NCBI GenBank assembly: GCA_004565275.1
Contig: SDOX01000122.1
Span: 260,642 to 324,641 of the forward strand
Source: Nannochloropsis salina CCMP1776
Lineage: Eukaryota > Sar > Eustigmatophyceae > Eustigmatales > Monodopsidaceae
Direction of reading: 5' to 3'
DNA: 64,000 nucleotides
Shown: positions 43,392-56,400 of the stretch, piece by piece
Layout of the letters: the number at the start of each line of letters is the position of its first letter
How positions within the stretch are numbered: the first letter of the stretch is position 1
Made by a program: the position numbers and the translations under genes
The notes under the pieces: model-generated
Seen by the model: only the letters and a program-made list of their open reading frames with translations
Databases searched by the model: none
What the model was told of the DNA's origin: nothing

Positions 43392-45554
43392 ATGCGTTGT
43401 TCGTGGGCTCTTGTTTTAGGCCTCATGGCCTTGGACGCGACGGCTTTTTTTATCGGCCCGGCGCCCAACTTTCAGTTTTCCACATGGCCTTCAACCTGGA
43501 ACCAGGACGTGGGAAGCCACCCCTTGTCTGCAAAGGTACGTTGAGATGCAGCTTGATGAAGCATGTGAAAGCTTGCTAGGCATGCTCCATTACCTTGCGC
43601 CCCATTGTCGAAGGTGTCTGGTCGAACAAACTCAGTTGCCTTCAATGTAGGAGAGAGCCACTTCAAGGCTTCGCTCTCACGTAACCCTTTTTATCTTCTC
43701 TACGGTATCAAGACACGCCTTAATCCCTTAAGAATGGGCCCTTTGAATGCGGCCAATCTGAAAAAGCAGCAAAAAGGTGGCAAGAAAGCTAGCAAAGGCG
43801 GTGGCGGCAAAGGAAAAGGCGGTGGAGGTGGTGGTGGCAACAGTGTGATAGACACCAATAAGCGCGAGTACATTTATCAGATGCATCGAATGAGCAAAAC
43901 GTTTGGTAAAGGTGATGGATCCAAGCCTGTGTTGAAAGATATATCCCTGTCTTTCTACCCGGGGGTCAAAATTGGAGTGTTGGGCGGGAACGGCGCAGGG
44001 AAATCGACACTCATTAAGATCATGGCTGGTGTGGACGACGATTTCAATGGAGAGGCACGGCCCGCTCGCTGGGCGAAGCTAGGATATCTTCCTCAAGAAC
44101 CGGAACTGGAAGGACCTACTGTGGGCGACGAGCTGGAAAAGGCAGTGGCAGAGACGAGAGGACTTTTGAAGGAGTATGAGACTGTCAGCGCATCCCTGGG
44201 CAAGCCAGATCTGACGTCGAACGAGCAGGAGACACTTAACACAAGAATGGACGAGCTTCAGAGCGAGATCGAGGCGAAGAATGGATGGGAATTGGACCGG
44301 ACGTTGGAGAGAGCCATGGACGCGCTGCGGTGCCCGCCTCAAGAAGCCATAGTGGCCAATTTATCCGGGGGGGAACGGCGCCGGGTAGCTTTATGCCGGC
44401 TGCTGCTGACCAGACCCGACCTTCTCCTTCTGGACGAACCTACCAACCACCTGGACGCGGAATCAGTGGCCTGGCTGGAGGATTTCCTGCACGACTACAA
44501 GGGCACCGTGGTGGCCATCACGCACGATAGGTACTTCCTGGACAATGTGGCCGGGTGGATCCTGGAGCTGGACCGCGGGGAAGGGATTCCTTTCGAAGGG
44601 AACTACTCGGGCTGGCTGGAACGGAAGGCGAAGAGGCTGGAGCAGGAAGCGAGGGAGGACAACAAGCGCGCCAAGGCCCTGTCGAGGGAATTGGAATGGA
44701 TGCGCATGTCCCCCAAGGCCCGTCAGACCAAGGCGAAAGCCCGCATTACCAGCTACGAGCAGATGGTGCAGGCGGATGAAGAAGCACGGGAGAACTCCCG
44801 GTCGGGCCCTACCAACATCTACATTCCCCCGGGCCCGCCCCTGGCGGCCAAGGTGGTGGAGGCTGAGAACCTGGGTAAGTGGTACGGGGAGCGACTATTG
44901 TGGGACAAGGTCTCTTTCTCCTTGCCGCGGGGAGGGGTGGTGGGCGTGATCGGCGCGAACGGCGTGGGGAAATCGACCCTTTTCAAGCTGATCGCGGGCT
45001 TGGAGGCGCCGGACCAAGGCGCGTTGAGCCTGGGCGACACCGTGAAGGTCATGTACGTGGACCAGAACCGAGAGGCGGTGGCGGACCCGACCAAGACAGT
45101 GTACGACACGGTCGCGGATGGGGCGGAGCAGATCGAATTGGGGAAACGGGTGGTGAACAGTCGGGCGTACCTGGGTTGGTTCAACTTCAAAGGCGCGGAT
45201 CAACAGAAACCCGTCGGTGTTTTGTCGGGGGGGGAGCGAAACCGTCTCTGTCTGGCGCAAACCTTGAAGCAAGGAGGAAATCTCCTCCTCTTGGACGAGC
45301 CCACCAATGATTTGGATGTCGATACCTTGCGGGCCTTGGAGGACGCGATCGAAGCCTACGCAGGGTGTGCCGTTATCATTTCCCATGACCGGTATTTCCT
45401 GGATCGGGTTGCCACCCACATCCTGGCCTTCGAGGATGACGGGAACGTGGTCTGGTTCGAGGGTGATTTTAGCGAGTATCAGAGAGATTTGCAGGCCAGA
45501 AACGGTGGCGTGGAGCCCAAAAGGCCCAAATTTCGGCCCTTGCCTACCGTGTAG
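43392..45554 (+). CDS. EttA-like ABC-F translation factor, predicted plastid-targeted
   Basis: Twin-ATPase ABC-F protein closest to bacterial EttA (YjjK), which binds the ribosomal E-site and gates elongation according to ATP level. Two exons, 43392-43535 and 43614-45554, join in phase 0 to 694 residues (E. coli EttA 555). The extra N-terminus is a signal peptide (MRCSWALVLGLMALDATA) followed by FF, then a basic region and a Lys/Gly-rich linker (KGGKKASKGGGGKGKG); this fits bipartite import into a secondary plastid, so a role on plastid ribosomes is inferred. ATPase 1: GGNGAGKST, NLSGGERRRVALCRLLL, LLLLDEPTNHLDAESV; interdomain P-loop arm ELEWMRMSPKARQTKAKARI; ATPase 2: GANGVGKST, VLSGGERNRLCLAQ, LLLLDEPTNDLD; final HILAFEDDGNVVWFEGDF. 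Confidence 0.93.
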
Positions 45555-45729
45555 ACGTGAATACGGGGGCGAAGGGGAGGGGGAAATGGGGTTGACAAGA
45601 GAGGAGTGAAGAAACGAGGTGGAGGTAGGGTGAGGTGGAATATGTCAAAAAATTAGGAGTCTCAAGATATGAAGCAAATATTCGCATGGAAATTTCTCGC
45701 ACGCGCTTTGGCGTTATTTTCCTTGCCTG

Positions 45730-47449
45730 CTAGGTCTGACTGCCAGCAGATGGCTCCACTGCCTTGTGAGCCTCCCCCAAAAGCCCCGGATTCACCCACA
45801 CTTTGTGGTGAGTCAGGCGACCAGTAGCAGGGTTTCGAATCAAGGAGCGGTTCGAGGGAGAAGACGCAGAGACCGTAGTGGGCGGCTCCCAGGCTGATAA
45901 CCGTGCAGGACCCGACACGCTGCTCCCTGGTCCCGTGGAGAACCGCCCAGACCCCCGCTTGTCCCATGCGAGAGAGGCTGTGGTGGGAGCAGGGCGAGGG
46001 AACGAGGTGCTTGGCCCGGCAAGGGAGTAAGGAACCTTTCGGAGCGTGCTCCCTCGCCGCCCCCCCCTCCCCCCTTTTATAGGCCCATATTCCCCCCGAC
46101 TGGCACCCGGTTGGTACGGCGGGGCTAGAGGGGAGAGTTGAGTGGTTCCTTGGATTCTAGCGCCCAACTTGCTCGCCTTTGCATGCTCCACAAATTTCGA
46201 GGAGACGGTCATGGCCCGCAAGCCCCCCGCACGTGCTTTCACATCCCCACCCGTGCCTGCCCGTGGGGGCGACGCTCGAGAGAGCCGGGACGTAGGCTTC
46301 TGGCCACCCAAGGTGATTGTGAAGGTGGTCAGCGGGGTAGTCCGTGGGGGCGGAGCCGAGGTCGACGGGCGAGTCGGTGCAAGGACGGCTGGGGCGGCGG
46401 GCGTTGCCGGGCCAGAAAGAGAAATCTCCTGCACCACCCGAACGTCGCGAGGAAGCCCTAACCGGGGAGAGGCGGGCGGGCGTTGGTGGTGATATTGGAC
46501 CCGCCGCTTGCCTTCCGTGACTTGTCTCCCCTTAGTTTCCCTCTCCACCGGACTCTCCCTGCTTCCCCTTCCTCCACCGATTACAGCCATATCCCGCCTC
46601 GTGTGCGGCCCGACCACCCCTGGCTTCAACGGCTCAAAAACCATGGCATCCCTTCTCCGAACTGACTGGTGCAGGGCGGACGTGAACAGACGCCCCGCCC
46701 CTAGAGTCCTCCCCGGCATGTCACCCTTGTTTCCTCCCCTACTTCCAGTCCCGACGGCTACTTCTCCCTCCACGCGTTGCTTCCTGCTACCTGGCCTTCC
46801 TTCCTCTTCCCTTTCTTCCTCCATCACATATCCCACTGCTTCCTCCCGTCTACCAGACGCTTCAAGCCCCGCTTCCCGCTCTCCCCCCCCCCCTTCTTGC
46901 CTCAAACGCCCTTCCTCCTGCTCCATCACCTTCCCTCCTACTATTTCCAGCTCCGCATGTACTCGCTCTTCCTCATGTTGCAGGCTCTCGTGAGTCTCAC
47001 ATAGATCGCGCACGTATTCACACAGCCATTGTTGAAGCGGTGCAGTCACCGTTGCACCCAGCAAGTCTTCGATTGCAGAACGTACTTCCCCCATCTTCCT
47101 CCGGTTTCCCAAAACCATTACACATATGTACTCAACAAGCGAGGGATCGGCAGTTTCGTTGTTCAAAAGTACGTTCAGCTGTCGGACAAGTGCATCCTTG
47201 GTATTTAAAAGGTGAGTTAAGTGCAAATAAGTCGAGGATAAGCGGCCCTGCAATTCCAAGTTCATGCTGAACATTAGCACGACGCGCGTCTTTCGAGAAG
47301 CAGGGATCGAGACGAGCAAGGGAAAGCATATGATATCATATTAGAAAAATACACACCAAAGATTCAAGAAATACCTTGAATTGCACCGTCTCTACTTCAA
47401 GAATGTCGAAGCCCTTTAAACTCAAGTCCGCGTCGTCCACATCGTCCAT
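45730..47449 (-). CDS. Protein with Nab2/ZC3H14-type N-terminal helical domain
   Basis: Two exons, 47449-47375 and about 47247-45730, join in phase 0 to about 530 residues. Residues 25-110 form a helical domain with SLVEYICVMVLGNRRKMGEV and a following LQQWLCEYVRDL, similar to the PWI-like fold at the N-terminus of ZC3H14/Nab2 (PDYIMVMVANKK ... FTVWLHGVL), which docks to the nuclear-pore protein Mlp1/TPR in yeast. The rest is disordered, rich in Gly, Arg, Pro, Ser and Thr, with none of the CCCH zinc fingers that bind poly(A) in Nab2. The second acceptor is uncertain (47247 or about 47290). Identity rests on a short domain, so it is tentative. It converges with the EttA-like gene 175 bp away. 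Confidence 0.72.
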
Positions 47450-48674
47450 ATCCTCCCAGTTTTGCCCCCTTCTGCTTCTACCGTCTTACAGTCGAAGGTT
47501 GAGGACAGAGACTGGAAGAGACAAAATTGTTATATGTTTTCCTGTTTAATTGATGAGCGGCGTCTTGGGTTGGCCACGTGAAATGCCTTGCTGTCTGTGG
47601 ACTGAGGCGGTGGAAGAAGAAATACCACCCGGATGCACCAATGAAAGCGGTAGACCATCCCACATATAAGCACCACGTCGATGACCGACGGGCAAAAGGA
47701 CAAACTCACAGACCAGTTGAGACACAAATGCGTGCCTCACGTCTGAACAAGACGTTGCGGGGATGTGCTGCATGCCGTGAAATAAGCGCCTCGCCGTGGA
47801 AATCGAAGATAACGCGAACAGATACTGTGACGGGAGCGAACCAGCGACCTTTATGAACGATAAGGTAGCCATTTCATTGATAACATTGATCGAAACTGAG
47901 ATTTTTTTTCCTCCAAAACTATCAATTTATTCACATGTATTCATCTCGGTAAGTTCATCCTATTATCATTAGATCACTGAATCGATTTTAAGGACTCAAA
48001 ACAATTTGGAGCTTCCTTAAGCGTCATCTATATTGTATACTTGTCACGAGGACCGTGCAATCACTCTCTTCGTGCACACAATACGCGTAAATGCTGAACA
48101 CTCACATAAAAACATGCTACAAAGTGGGTCAGAGATTGAAGTTATGTGATACCTGAGATAGGTTAGAATTTTTATTTCGTGGTGCACGTGCGTGTGGAAG
48201 ACCCGAAATGGGCCACCGGGGAGGATCGGAACGCTCCTTTCCAGGCACGACGAGGAGGAGCCAGCGCGCCAGGATGAGCACACAAAAAGCAATTGAAGAG
48301 GTTTTCGCAGGGATGTAAAATATTTACAGCCCCATGTTATTCAAGCTTGTATCAGGCTCACGCAGAAGACAGTAGCTTCGTTGAAATCCATCCGAAAAAC
48401 GACGTAGTGATAGCTGAAAAAGAACGGTGCCTCTTACCGCCTTGTCGAAGTGCCAGTAACATGTTTCCATGTGTACGAGGGAAAATAGATGAAGCACAGA
48501 TTGCACCAATGGGTTAAGATTACGATTATATTATTCTCCAGCCATATTTACCCGTAGTTATTCGCCTGTCGTTGTCCATAACTTACACTTTTATCTCAGT
48601 GCTCCTCCTTAATTCTAACCCCCTAGAAGCTTTAAAACAAAGCTCATCGTAAAGCACGAAATCGCCCAAAACTA
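47450..48674. other. Divergent intergenic region
   Basis: About 1.2 kb between the Nab2-like (-) and SAP-domain (+) gene starts. AT-richer in 47870-48180. No gene recognised. Confidence 0.55.
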
Positions 48675-49894
48675 ATGAATACATACGCCACTTTGAGCTA
48701 TCGCGAACTGCAAAAATTGTGCAAGGCTCATGGTTTGACCTGCAAGGGAAAAGCGGATGAACTCCGTGCCCGCTTAATCGCGGAGGAGCAGCAGCAGCAA
48801 CAAGGGCAGTGCCCGACCCAAGAGCGAGGAGAAGGATCTAGTCATATTGACAAAAAGACGATTGCGAATGGAAAAGCTCAGAGAGAAAGCAAATATGACG
48901 AGGTCGATGTAAGTGTCGATATGCCTGACCTTATCGATCGGCCCAGCAACGCTGTGACCTGGGAAATAAAGCTAGAGCAAGGGTCTGAACGCTTCGTGGG
49001 GAGGAAACGCCAATTTCCGACGGAGGATTCCCAAGCAGGTGACAGTGATAAATTCTCGAACTCCTCTATGAACGCTCAAGGGGATGCTGATTCCACTTCC
49101 GAGCAGTGTGAACCTGCAATGGTATCCACTCAGGAGAGAAGCGAGACGGTCCCTCACGCGAGCGAGAAGAGCCAGACTTCAGGAATTCCTGCGACAGAAA
49201 CAGAGCCATTGCTGGAAAGCAGTACTACTCTTGCAACCAAGATACATGGGACGTCTCGTCCGACGACCTCGAAGGGAGCGTTGACCACAAGAGAACAGAC
49301 CTCATCGAATGTTGGCAGCAAAAAGGTGCGAAGATGCGGAGATCGGGCTTGTTTGCTCTTTCTTCATCCGACCCCGCTGGAAATGAACTCATATCCTCGA
49401 TTTTGTTGACACGATTCCTTTTCCCACAGCAAGCACCGGTCTCTGCCTCGCGTCCTTTGGGCCTATGTGCATCAATCAACAGATTGGGAAGTTGTGAGGA
49501 AAGGCATTTGCTGTCTTCTGCCAAAATGGCGCCAAACAAGCCCGCCTTGAAGATCTCTGGCTGTGCGTTACTCTCCACCTCAGAGCAAGCGAAATCTCGG
49601 CCCAAAATCACGTACAAGCCACACACAGGGAGGCTTCCGCCGTATCAAGGTAAGGTCAATTTATTTCTTGTTTTCTCCATGGGCCCTGAATTAAATCGCC
49701 ACTTGCTCATGAGACACACACTCATGTACTCTTTTAAATTTAAATCATTCACAGAAACACGATGTATCCCCCTTTTCTCGCCTTATCCTGTGATGCCTTC
49801 GCGCAAGCCCGGGGTCCCCAAGAACCAACGGAGACCTACCGCACTACCCGACACTTCTGCAAAGCATGGCTGCGATATGGCTTCCAATATGTGA
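48675..49894 (+). CDS. SAP-domain protein, NuSAP-like
   Basis: Three exons, 48675-49325, 49430-49649 and 49755-49894, join in phase to 336 residues. The first 35 residues are a SAP motif (YRELQKLCKAHGLTCKGKADELRARL), which binds AT-rich DNA. A disordered acidic and Ser/Thr-rich middle follows. Near the C-terminus is TYKPHTGRLPPY, similar to the YEPHKGKLKPW box of animal NuSAP1, a microtubule-binding spindle protein that also begins with a SAP motif. The shared order (SAP, disordered region, PHxGxLxP box) suggests a NuSAP relative, but similarity outside these two motifs is weak. Basic stretches after the box (SRKPGVPKNQRRP) would fit microtubule or nucleic acid binding. Confidence 0.75.
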
Positions 49895-50458
49895 ATGGCT
49901 ATCATTTCACTCACTTTTTTTGTAAAGAAACCCATCTCTGCTGTGATAGGACATTGCGTGTACATTGGGCTAATTAAAAGGGGTGGGAGGTTAGTACATC
50001 GATATATAGTTGAATGTTAAAGAAGCTAAAGGATAGCAAAATACTACATGAATTCCAGAATTTGAATTTTTTAGAAAGAGGGAACAATTATGTAGTCAAA
50101 GGCCATAGCAACATCGAAAAAAAGTGCGTTTTTCATTCAAGAATGCCCCCCTCCCCGATTGTCGTCGGCGATCGTGTCGGAAGGCTCTCCGTGGTGCTTT
50201 CTCCCTCCCTGCCTGCCCCCCACGACCCTGTTTCCTGCTGCTGAATTCGCAAAGATTGTATGTTATACCCAAGTCCCTCACATTATAAGTAGTTAACGGT
50301 GGCTAGAAGGCGCTTGTGGCATATTTGCATCGGGTCTTGTCGAGTGGACTCGATCAAATGCCTTCCATTACCCGGTCGCTGGCTTCCTGGTTCCATGAAC
50401 ATGCCTTTTTCGCTTTCCCACGCTAACAGGCGTCAATTACGCTTGACTTGGGTGCATC
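49895..50458. other. Intergenic region between two plus-strand genes
   Basis: Presumed terminator of the SAP gene and promoter/5' UTR of the TPR-like gene. No feature recognised. Confidence 0.5.
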
Positions 50459-53400
50459 ATGTCGTCCGCGCCTGGAGAGGACGATGCAGGGAAGGATGAG
50501 GTCTATCACGACTTGGAACGCAGGTATATACTGTTGCAGCAGGATCATGCCCGATGTAAGAAGGAAGGCGAGGAGCTGCAAGCTCGGCTGACATCAAGCA
50601 CAGAGACAAGCGCCCAGGATAAGGCAAAAATAACAGAATTACAGCAAGCGCTCGCGGCTCGAGAGAGTGCTGTGGCGGAGCAGCAGCGGGCTGCCGAGGG
50701 CAAGGAGCATGACGTGCGGCGCTTGACGGAGTTACTGGCGCGAGCGAACAAAGAGCTAGACAGCAACAAAGCATTCTTGCATGTGAAAGACGAAGCTGTA
50801 ACAAAGCTTGAAGAACGCTTGCGGCAAGTGACGTCAGAAAAGACAGCGCTCGAGACCGAAGTCTTGCCCACACGAGTGGATGTGGATCGTTTGAGACGGG
50901 AGCTGGACGGGTGCCAAGTACGTCTGCGCGATGCAGAGGCAGAAGTCAACCTGAGGCTCGAGGAACTCAACGACGAGCGGAAAAGAGCCAGTAGCTTGCG
51001 TCTAGACCTGGAAAACAAATTGAACAGGGCAGAATCCTCCGTGTCAGAACTGCAGGAGCGCGTCACGGGCCTGGAAGGTCATTTGCGGAGCAGGGACGCT
51101 GCCCTCCAGCAGAAAGAGGAGGAGGTGCGAGCGCAGGTCAAACAGTTCTCGGAGATCGAGTCCAGGTTTGACGCCGAATTGGAAGCACAACGTCGGGTGG
51201 CGCGTTTGCAAGAAGAGCAGCGGAAAGAGGCGTTCACAGCCCGAGACGCCCTCCTGCAAGAAGTGCAATCCCTCAAGGGGGCGTACGAAAGACAGTTGCA
51301 GCAGCAAAAAGAGCGTTTGCAGGCGCAGCGTGAAAAGTACGAAAAATTGCTGGAAGAATTGAACCAGGAGCATCAAGAGCGACTCGCACTCTTGGAGGAA
51401 GAGCTCCGCGCAGAGAGAAAGGCCCGTGCTGCTTTGGAGAAGCAGGCGCCTGTGGGAGCGAGCGCCCTCCCTCAGACGGCGGCCGCACGGGCATTGGCTA
51501 GCCTCACGCAGGACGTAAGCCTGACGGAGCGATTGAATCAGTTGGCGGACCTGGAGACGGCCTTGCACAAGGAACGCTCGGAGAAGGAGCGTTTCAAGTT
51601 CTTCGCGCAGCAACTGACCAAGGAGATCGGGGAGAAGGCTCCCATCCTGGCGAAAGAACGTCGAGAGAGGGATTTGATCGCCAAGTCGTACGACAAAGTG
51701 GTGGCTCAGCTGGGGCAAGCCACCCAGGATTTAGTTTCGACGCAAAGGCGCCTGCAACAATTGGGGGAGGAACGGGAGACATTGATCGCAAAGCAGCGCG
51801 GGCACGACCAACAGGTTGAAGACCTGTCTAGACAGGTCCAGCTTCTCCTCCACGAAAGGATGAAGGCCAGGGCAGCCGAGGCGGGTACGGAGCGCGCGAT
51901 CGTCTTGGCGTCCTCTTCATCGCAGCGGCAGTCTCACGCTGCCTTACCCGCCTCGACCAACCAGGCCGCAAGCAGGAACTTAGCTGAGTCTCTCCTCACA
52001 TTCAAAGACGTGCGAGAGCTGCAGACGCGCAACGCCGAGCTGTTGGCGGTAGTGAGGAAGCTTACCGATGAAAAGGCTACCCACCAACAGGAGGGAGAGC
52101 TTGCATTGGTCCCGGCCGCGGTCCAACACGAGTTGGGGAACGCACATAAGGAGCTGAAGCGGTTGGGGGAAGATCGGGAGGCGATGCGTGCAGCAGTAGC
52201 GACCATTGCGAGCGAACGCGACATGTACAGGTTGCTCCTTGTCAAAGCAGAGTCCAGGCTCTTGGCTGTGGGGGAAACCCCGCCTTCAGTACAGTCAGAG
52301 CAGCGGCAGCCAAATCAGCTCCAGTTGCCGGCGACGGCGGAGGCGAAGAGCGCGGTGGCTGGACCCAGCGCCCGGGAAGTGGAGCTGGAAACCAAGCTCC
52401 GCGATGCCATGGACCGTTTGGGCCGGTTGGAAGAGCTGTACAATGAGCAGGTCAAAGTGTGCGAGAGTCTGCGAACGGACGTGTCGGTGGCGCGTCAGGA
52501 CGCGACCTTGAGCAAGGCGGATGCTACCTTCTACCATGAGCGCTACAAGCGTTCGCAGGAAGACTTGGACAAGAACCGAGAGGACCAACAATCATTCATG
52601 AGCGAAGTACAGGCGTTGCGGGCGCGGGAGCACGCGTTGGAAAAGGCCTTATCGGAGAAAGGACACGATTTGGAAGCGGCCCGCGACGAAGCCCGTCGTT
52701 TCCGGATCAGCTTGCAGCAGGCGACAGTGGAGAAAGAAGTAGCAGCGGGGGCAGAGAAACGGTTGGAGCAGGATTTGGTTCAAAAGCGAGCGGAAGTGGA
52801 ACGGTTGACCAAGGTCTTGGAGACCTCGCAGTCTCTGAGCGCCTCGTTGACAGCCCGCACGGACGCGGAGCGTGAGCATTTGGAAAGCGATCGCAAGTCC
52901 TTGCAAGCGCAACTGGTGGCGATGCGCAATGACTTGCACGAAGAGAGGGCCGCTGCGGAGGCCAAGGTGACAGCCCAGACCAACGAGGTGAGAGTCGCCA
53001 AGGCCAAGTCTGAAGAGGACGTCAAGGTCCTATCCGAGCAACGTGGGGAGATCCTGGAGTTGAAAGTGCAGCTGAACGCCGCGAATGAGAAGGCCGCTTC
53101 CCTGCTCCGGCAATTGGAAGGGACGCAGAAACGCTTGGACTCCCTGACCACGTCGGGCACCGTGTCGGCCATCGCCGTCCGTGAGGCGTCGGAAAAAGAA
53201 ATGGAGCTGGAGCGCTTGACGCAGGAAATGGGGGAGGTAAAGGCGAAACTGGCGGTGGTCGAGGGACAGCGAGACACCTTCAAAGCGGCCTCGGAGGCCC
53301 ACGAGCGACAGATGCGGGAGCTTCAGGCTCGGTGGGAGGCGTCGGAAAAGGAAGCGAACGAAACCGTGGCGAAAGCGCGGGCGGAAGTGGAGAACCTCCG

Positions 53401-56400
53401 CAAGAGGTTGGAGGAAGGGCTGGAAACGACGAGGGCTGCCGTGCAAGAGAATCACGGGCTTCGAGAAGCGCAAAATCAAGCCACCGAGGCTGCGAAGAAA
53501 GAGAAACAAGATATGTTGGAGCAGCTGGAGGCAGCGCGCAAGGCCGCCGAGCATGCCCAGGGACGGGAAGCAGAGCTCTTGGCAGAGGCCAACCGTGCCT
53601 CGGAGACTGCGGAGATGGCCAAGGAGCAATACCGGCGCGAGTTACAACTGCATGCGGAAGCGGAGGCAGGGATGACAGAGTTGAGGAAGGAGCTCGAGAC
53701 CGTGAGGGGCAGCAAGGCCGAGGTCGACGACCGTTTGGCTCAGGTGAACGCCTCCGCTTTGGAGAAGGAGAGAGCGTACGCCACGGAATTGGAGAGGCTG
53801 GGGGAGGCGAGCAGGAAAGAGAAGCAACGGGCGGATGAATTGCAGGAGCAAAACAAGGTGATGCACGCGCAGCTTTCAGTTCTTGCGGACCACCTGAAAA
53901 AATTGCAGGAGGATCGGGTGCATGCATTGGGCGCAAGGGACGGTAGCATGGGGGCAGGCGCAGGAGGCGCTGAATCCAGTGGCGAACAAGCTATCGGCGG
54001 TTCTAGCGCCATGGCCGAGGCAGATAAACTTCGACGGGCCATCATCGATTTGCAAGGCGTAGCCCACTACCATCGCACGCAGAAGGAGCTGATGGAGGCC
54101 GGAAAGGAGGCCGCGGAGATGGAAGCAGTGCGGTACAAATCTACCGCGCAGCAGCTGCAGAAATTGCTGGATCAATCTCGGCGGGAGTTGGCCGAGGAGA
54201 GAAAACCCCGGCCGACGCCAGAGAGTGAACGGGAGCATGCGGCCTTGCTTGTGCAAGTTCAAGAAATTAGCACGCTGAAGGATGCTTTGGCCCACATCCG
54301 TCAGGAGAAAGACAGGCTGGAAAAACGGTTGCGCGCGGCTGAGAAGGAAGTTGTAGACTTGCAGAAAGCTGCTGGTCCCGCACAACAGAAGGAGCAGCAA
54401 CTGGAGGCAGAGCGCAAGGCTTTGATGGCAGAGCGGGATAGTTTGCAGCAGGAGGTGACGGCGTACAGCGAGCGACTGTCCTCCATGGTCACGAGGTTCC
54501 ACCAGATCGACCCGGAGGTACATCGCAAATTGGCGTCGCATCTGGAGGAATTGCAGAAGGCGCGTATTCCAGAACTGGAGCGCCAGATCAAGGAGGCTGA
54601 GGCCAAGGGCTTAGAGCAAGGCAAGCGAGCAGAGGAAGCAGAGAAGAAAGTTGCTGATCTGGAACGGCGGGCACAGGAGGGGGAGAACAAGGCGGCTGCC
54701 GCTTTGCGGGTCACTCACGCCGCCAAGCGTCAGATCAACACCCTGAAACAGGAAAGCGAGGGACTGAGCGCGGAGAAAACTCGACTTGAGGGAGAAATGG
54801 CTACTCTGAAGGCAGAAGTGGAGTCAGCGCGCGGGGAAGGAGGGACAAATGCGGCGAAAGTCAAGGCTTTGGAGGAGGAAGCGGCGCGACTTCGTGTCTC
54901 TGACGCCCAGATGAAGTCGGAAATTACCTCCTTGAAGCAACAAGCCCAGCAACAGCAACAGCAGCAAGCCTTGGCAGCGGCCAAAGCTGCTGCGGCAAAC
55001 GTGCCTGCTCCTTCAACGGAGCCTTCTGAGCAACAGAAGGAGATGGCTAAATTGCAGACAGAACTTGACGCTGCCAAGGGAACAGTACAACGGGTGAAAG
55101 AGGCCGGGCGCTCTGCCTTGAACATGGTACGTACTTGGTGGGATGGATTGAGGTGGAAAGGAGGGAGAAATTTTCCACCAGATAAACCGAGCTACGCTCT
55201 TCATATGTCTCACTCACCTTGGCGAATCGGTGTAATTTTTACAGAAAGAGGTGTTCAAAACAAAGCTCAAGGAGGTGCAAGAAAAATACAAAGAATTGGC
55301 GACGGAAGTAAATGAGTGCCGCGCGCAGGAGGGTAAAGAGCTTATTCCGGAAGCAGAAATTATGGTTGTCATGTCGGCTCCCAAGGCGATCCCCCTGGCG
55401 AGTGCTACTTCTCAGTCTGCAGGAGCAGCTACTACAGGTGGAAGTGGCACGGGCGCAGGTTCTGCTGCTGCTGGAGGGGCGGGGAGGGGAGGCGGACGGG
55501 TAAGCGGTCGCAAGGCCACAGGGCGCGGTCTCCCGACGGGAGGGCGTGGCACAGGAGGAAGGACAACAGGAGCCGCAGTCGCTGGGACAACAGGGGGACG
55601 GAAAGCTCCTGCCACTCAAACGAAGGTGGCGACGTCCCCAACCCAGCAGAAACAGCATGCACAAGGCACGGATGAGGCCCCTGCTGCGGCTACGACAGCC
55701 ACAGTCACAGGGACTGGTGAAACATCGGCAGGGCAGAAGCAGCAGCAGCAACAGCAACAAGTTCGCCAGTCCACCACGGGAGTGAAACGGAGCATTGGCT
55801 CGCCTGCAACGTCTTCTGAAGCGCAAAAAGGGAAAGAGGCAGGGACTGGAGGGGGTCAAGGGGAAGCAGCCGAGGCTGCTGTCCCAAAGCGAGCAAAGTT
55901 TGACCCCTCAGGGACCTCAGGTCAGCAAGACCAGACCGCTGCTTCCAATCAGCAGCAGCAGCTGGAATGTCAAACAACTCAAGACAAAGACACACCTTCA
56001 CAGTCGGCCTCGCCGATGGAAGTCAATAAAGAAGTCGCTTCCACCCCTGCGGGGATTCCCGGGTCACCGGCCTCCCGTTCCACGGTGGGCCTTAACCCTC
56101 GGGCGGGCACTTTCATGCCGGGCAGCACACCAACAAAGCCTCCTGGCAGTAGCAGTGGGAGCAGCACAACCATTCCTGCCTCCTCGCAGCCTTCCACGTT
56201 TTCTGCCCAACCGGCTGCCACGACGAGGAATTCGGAATCCGGCGCAGGCGCTGCAGATACCTCGACGAGCAGCAAGCCAAGCTCTTTTGCATCATTCGGC
56301 ACGTCGACTACTCCTGCGTTCGGAGGTGCGGTCCGCCCAAGTTTTGGATTTGGTGGAACCGCCCTTGCCTCCACAACTACCGGTGCCAAACCGGACAACG

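Noticed and set aside
35587-45554. The two ABCF genes as a tandem duplication
   Set aside because: They belong to different branches (GCN20/ABCF3 versus EttA), have different exon counts and opposite strands; a recent duplication is excluded.
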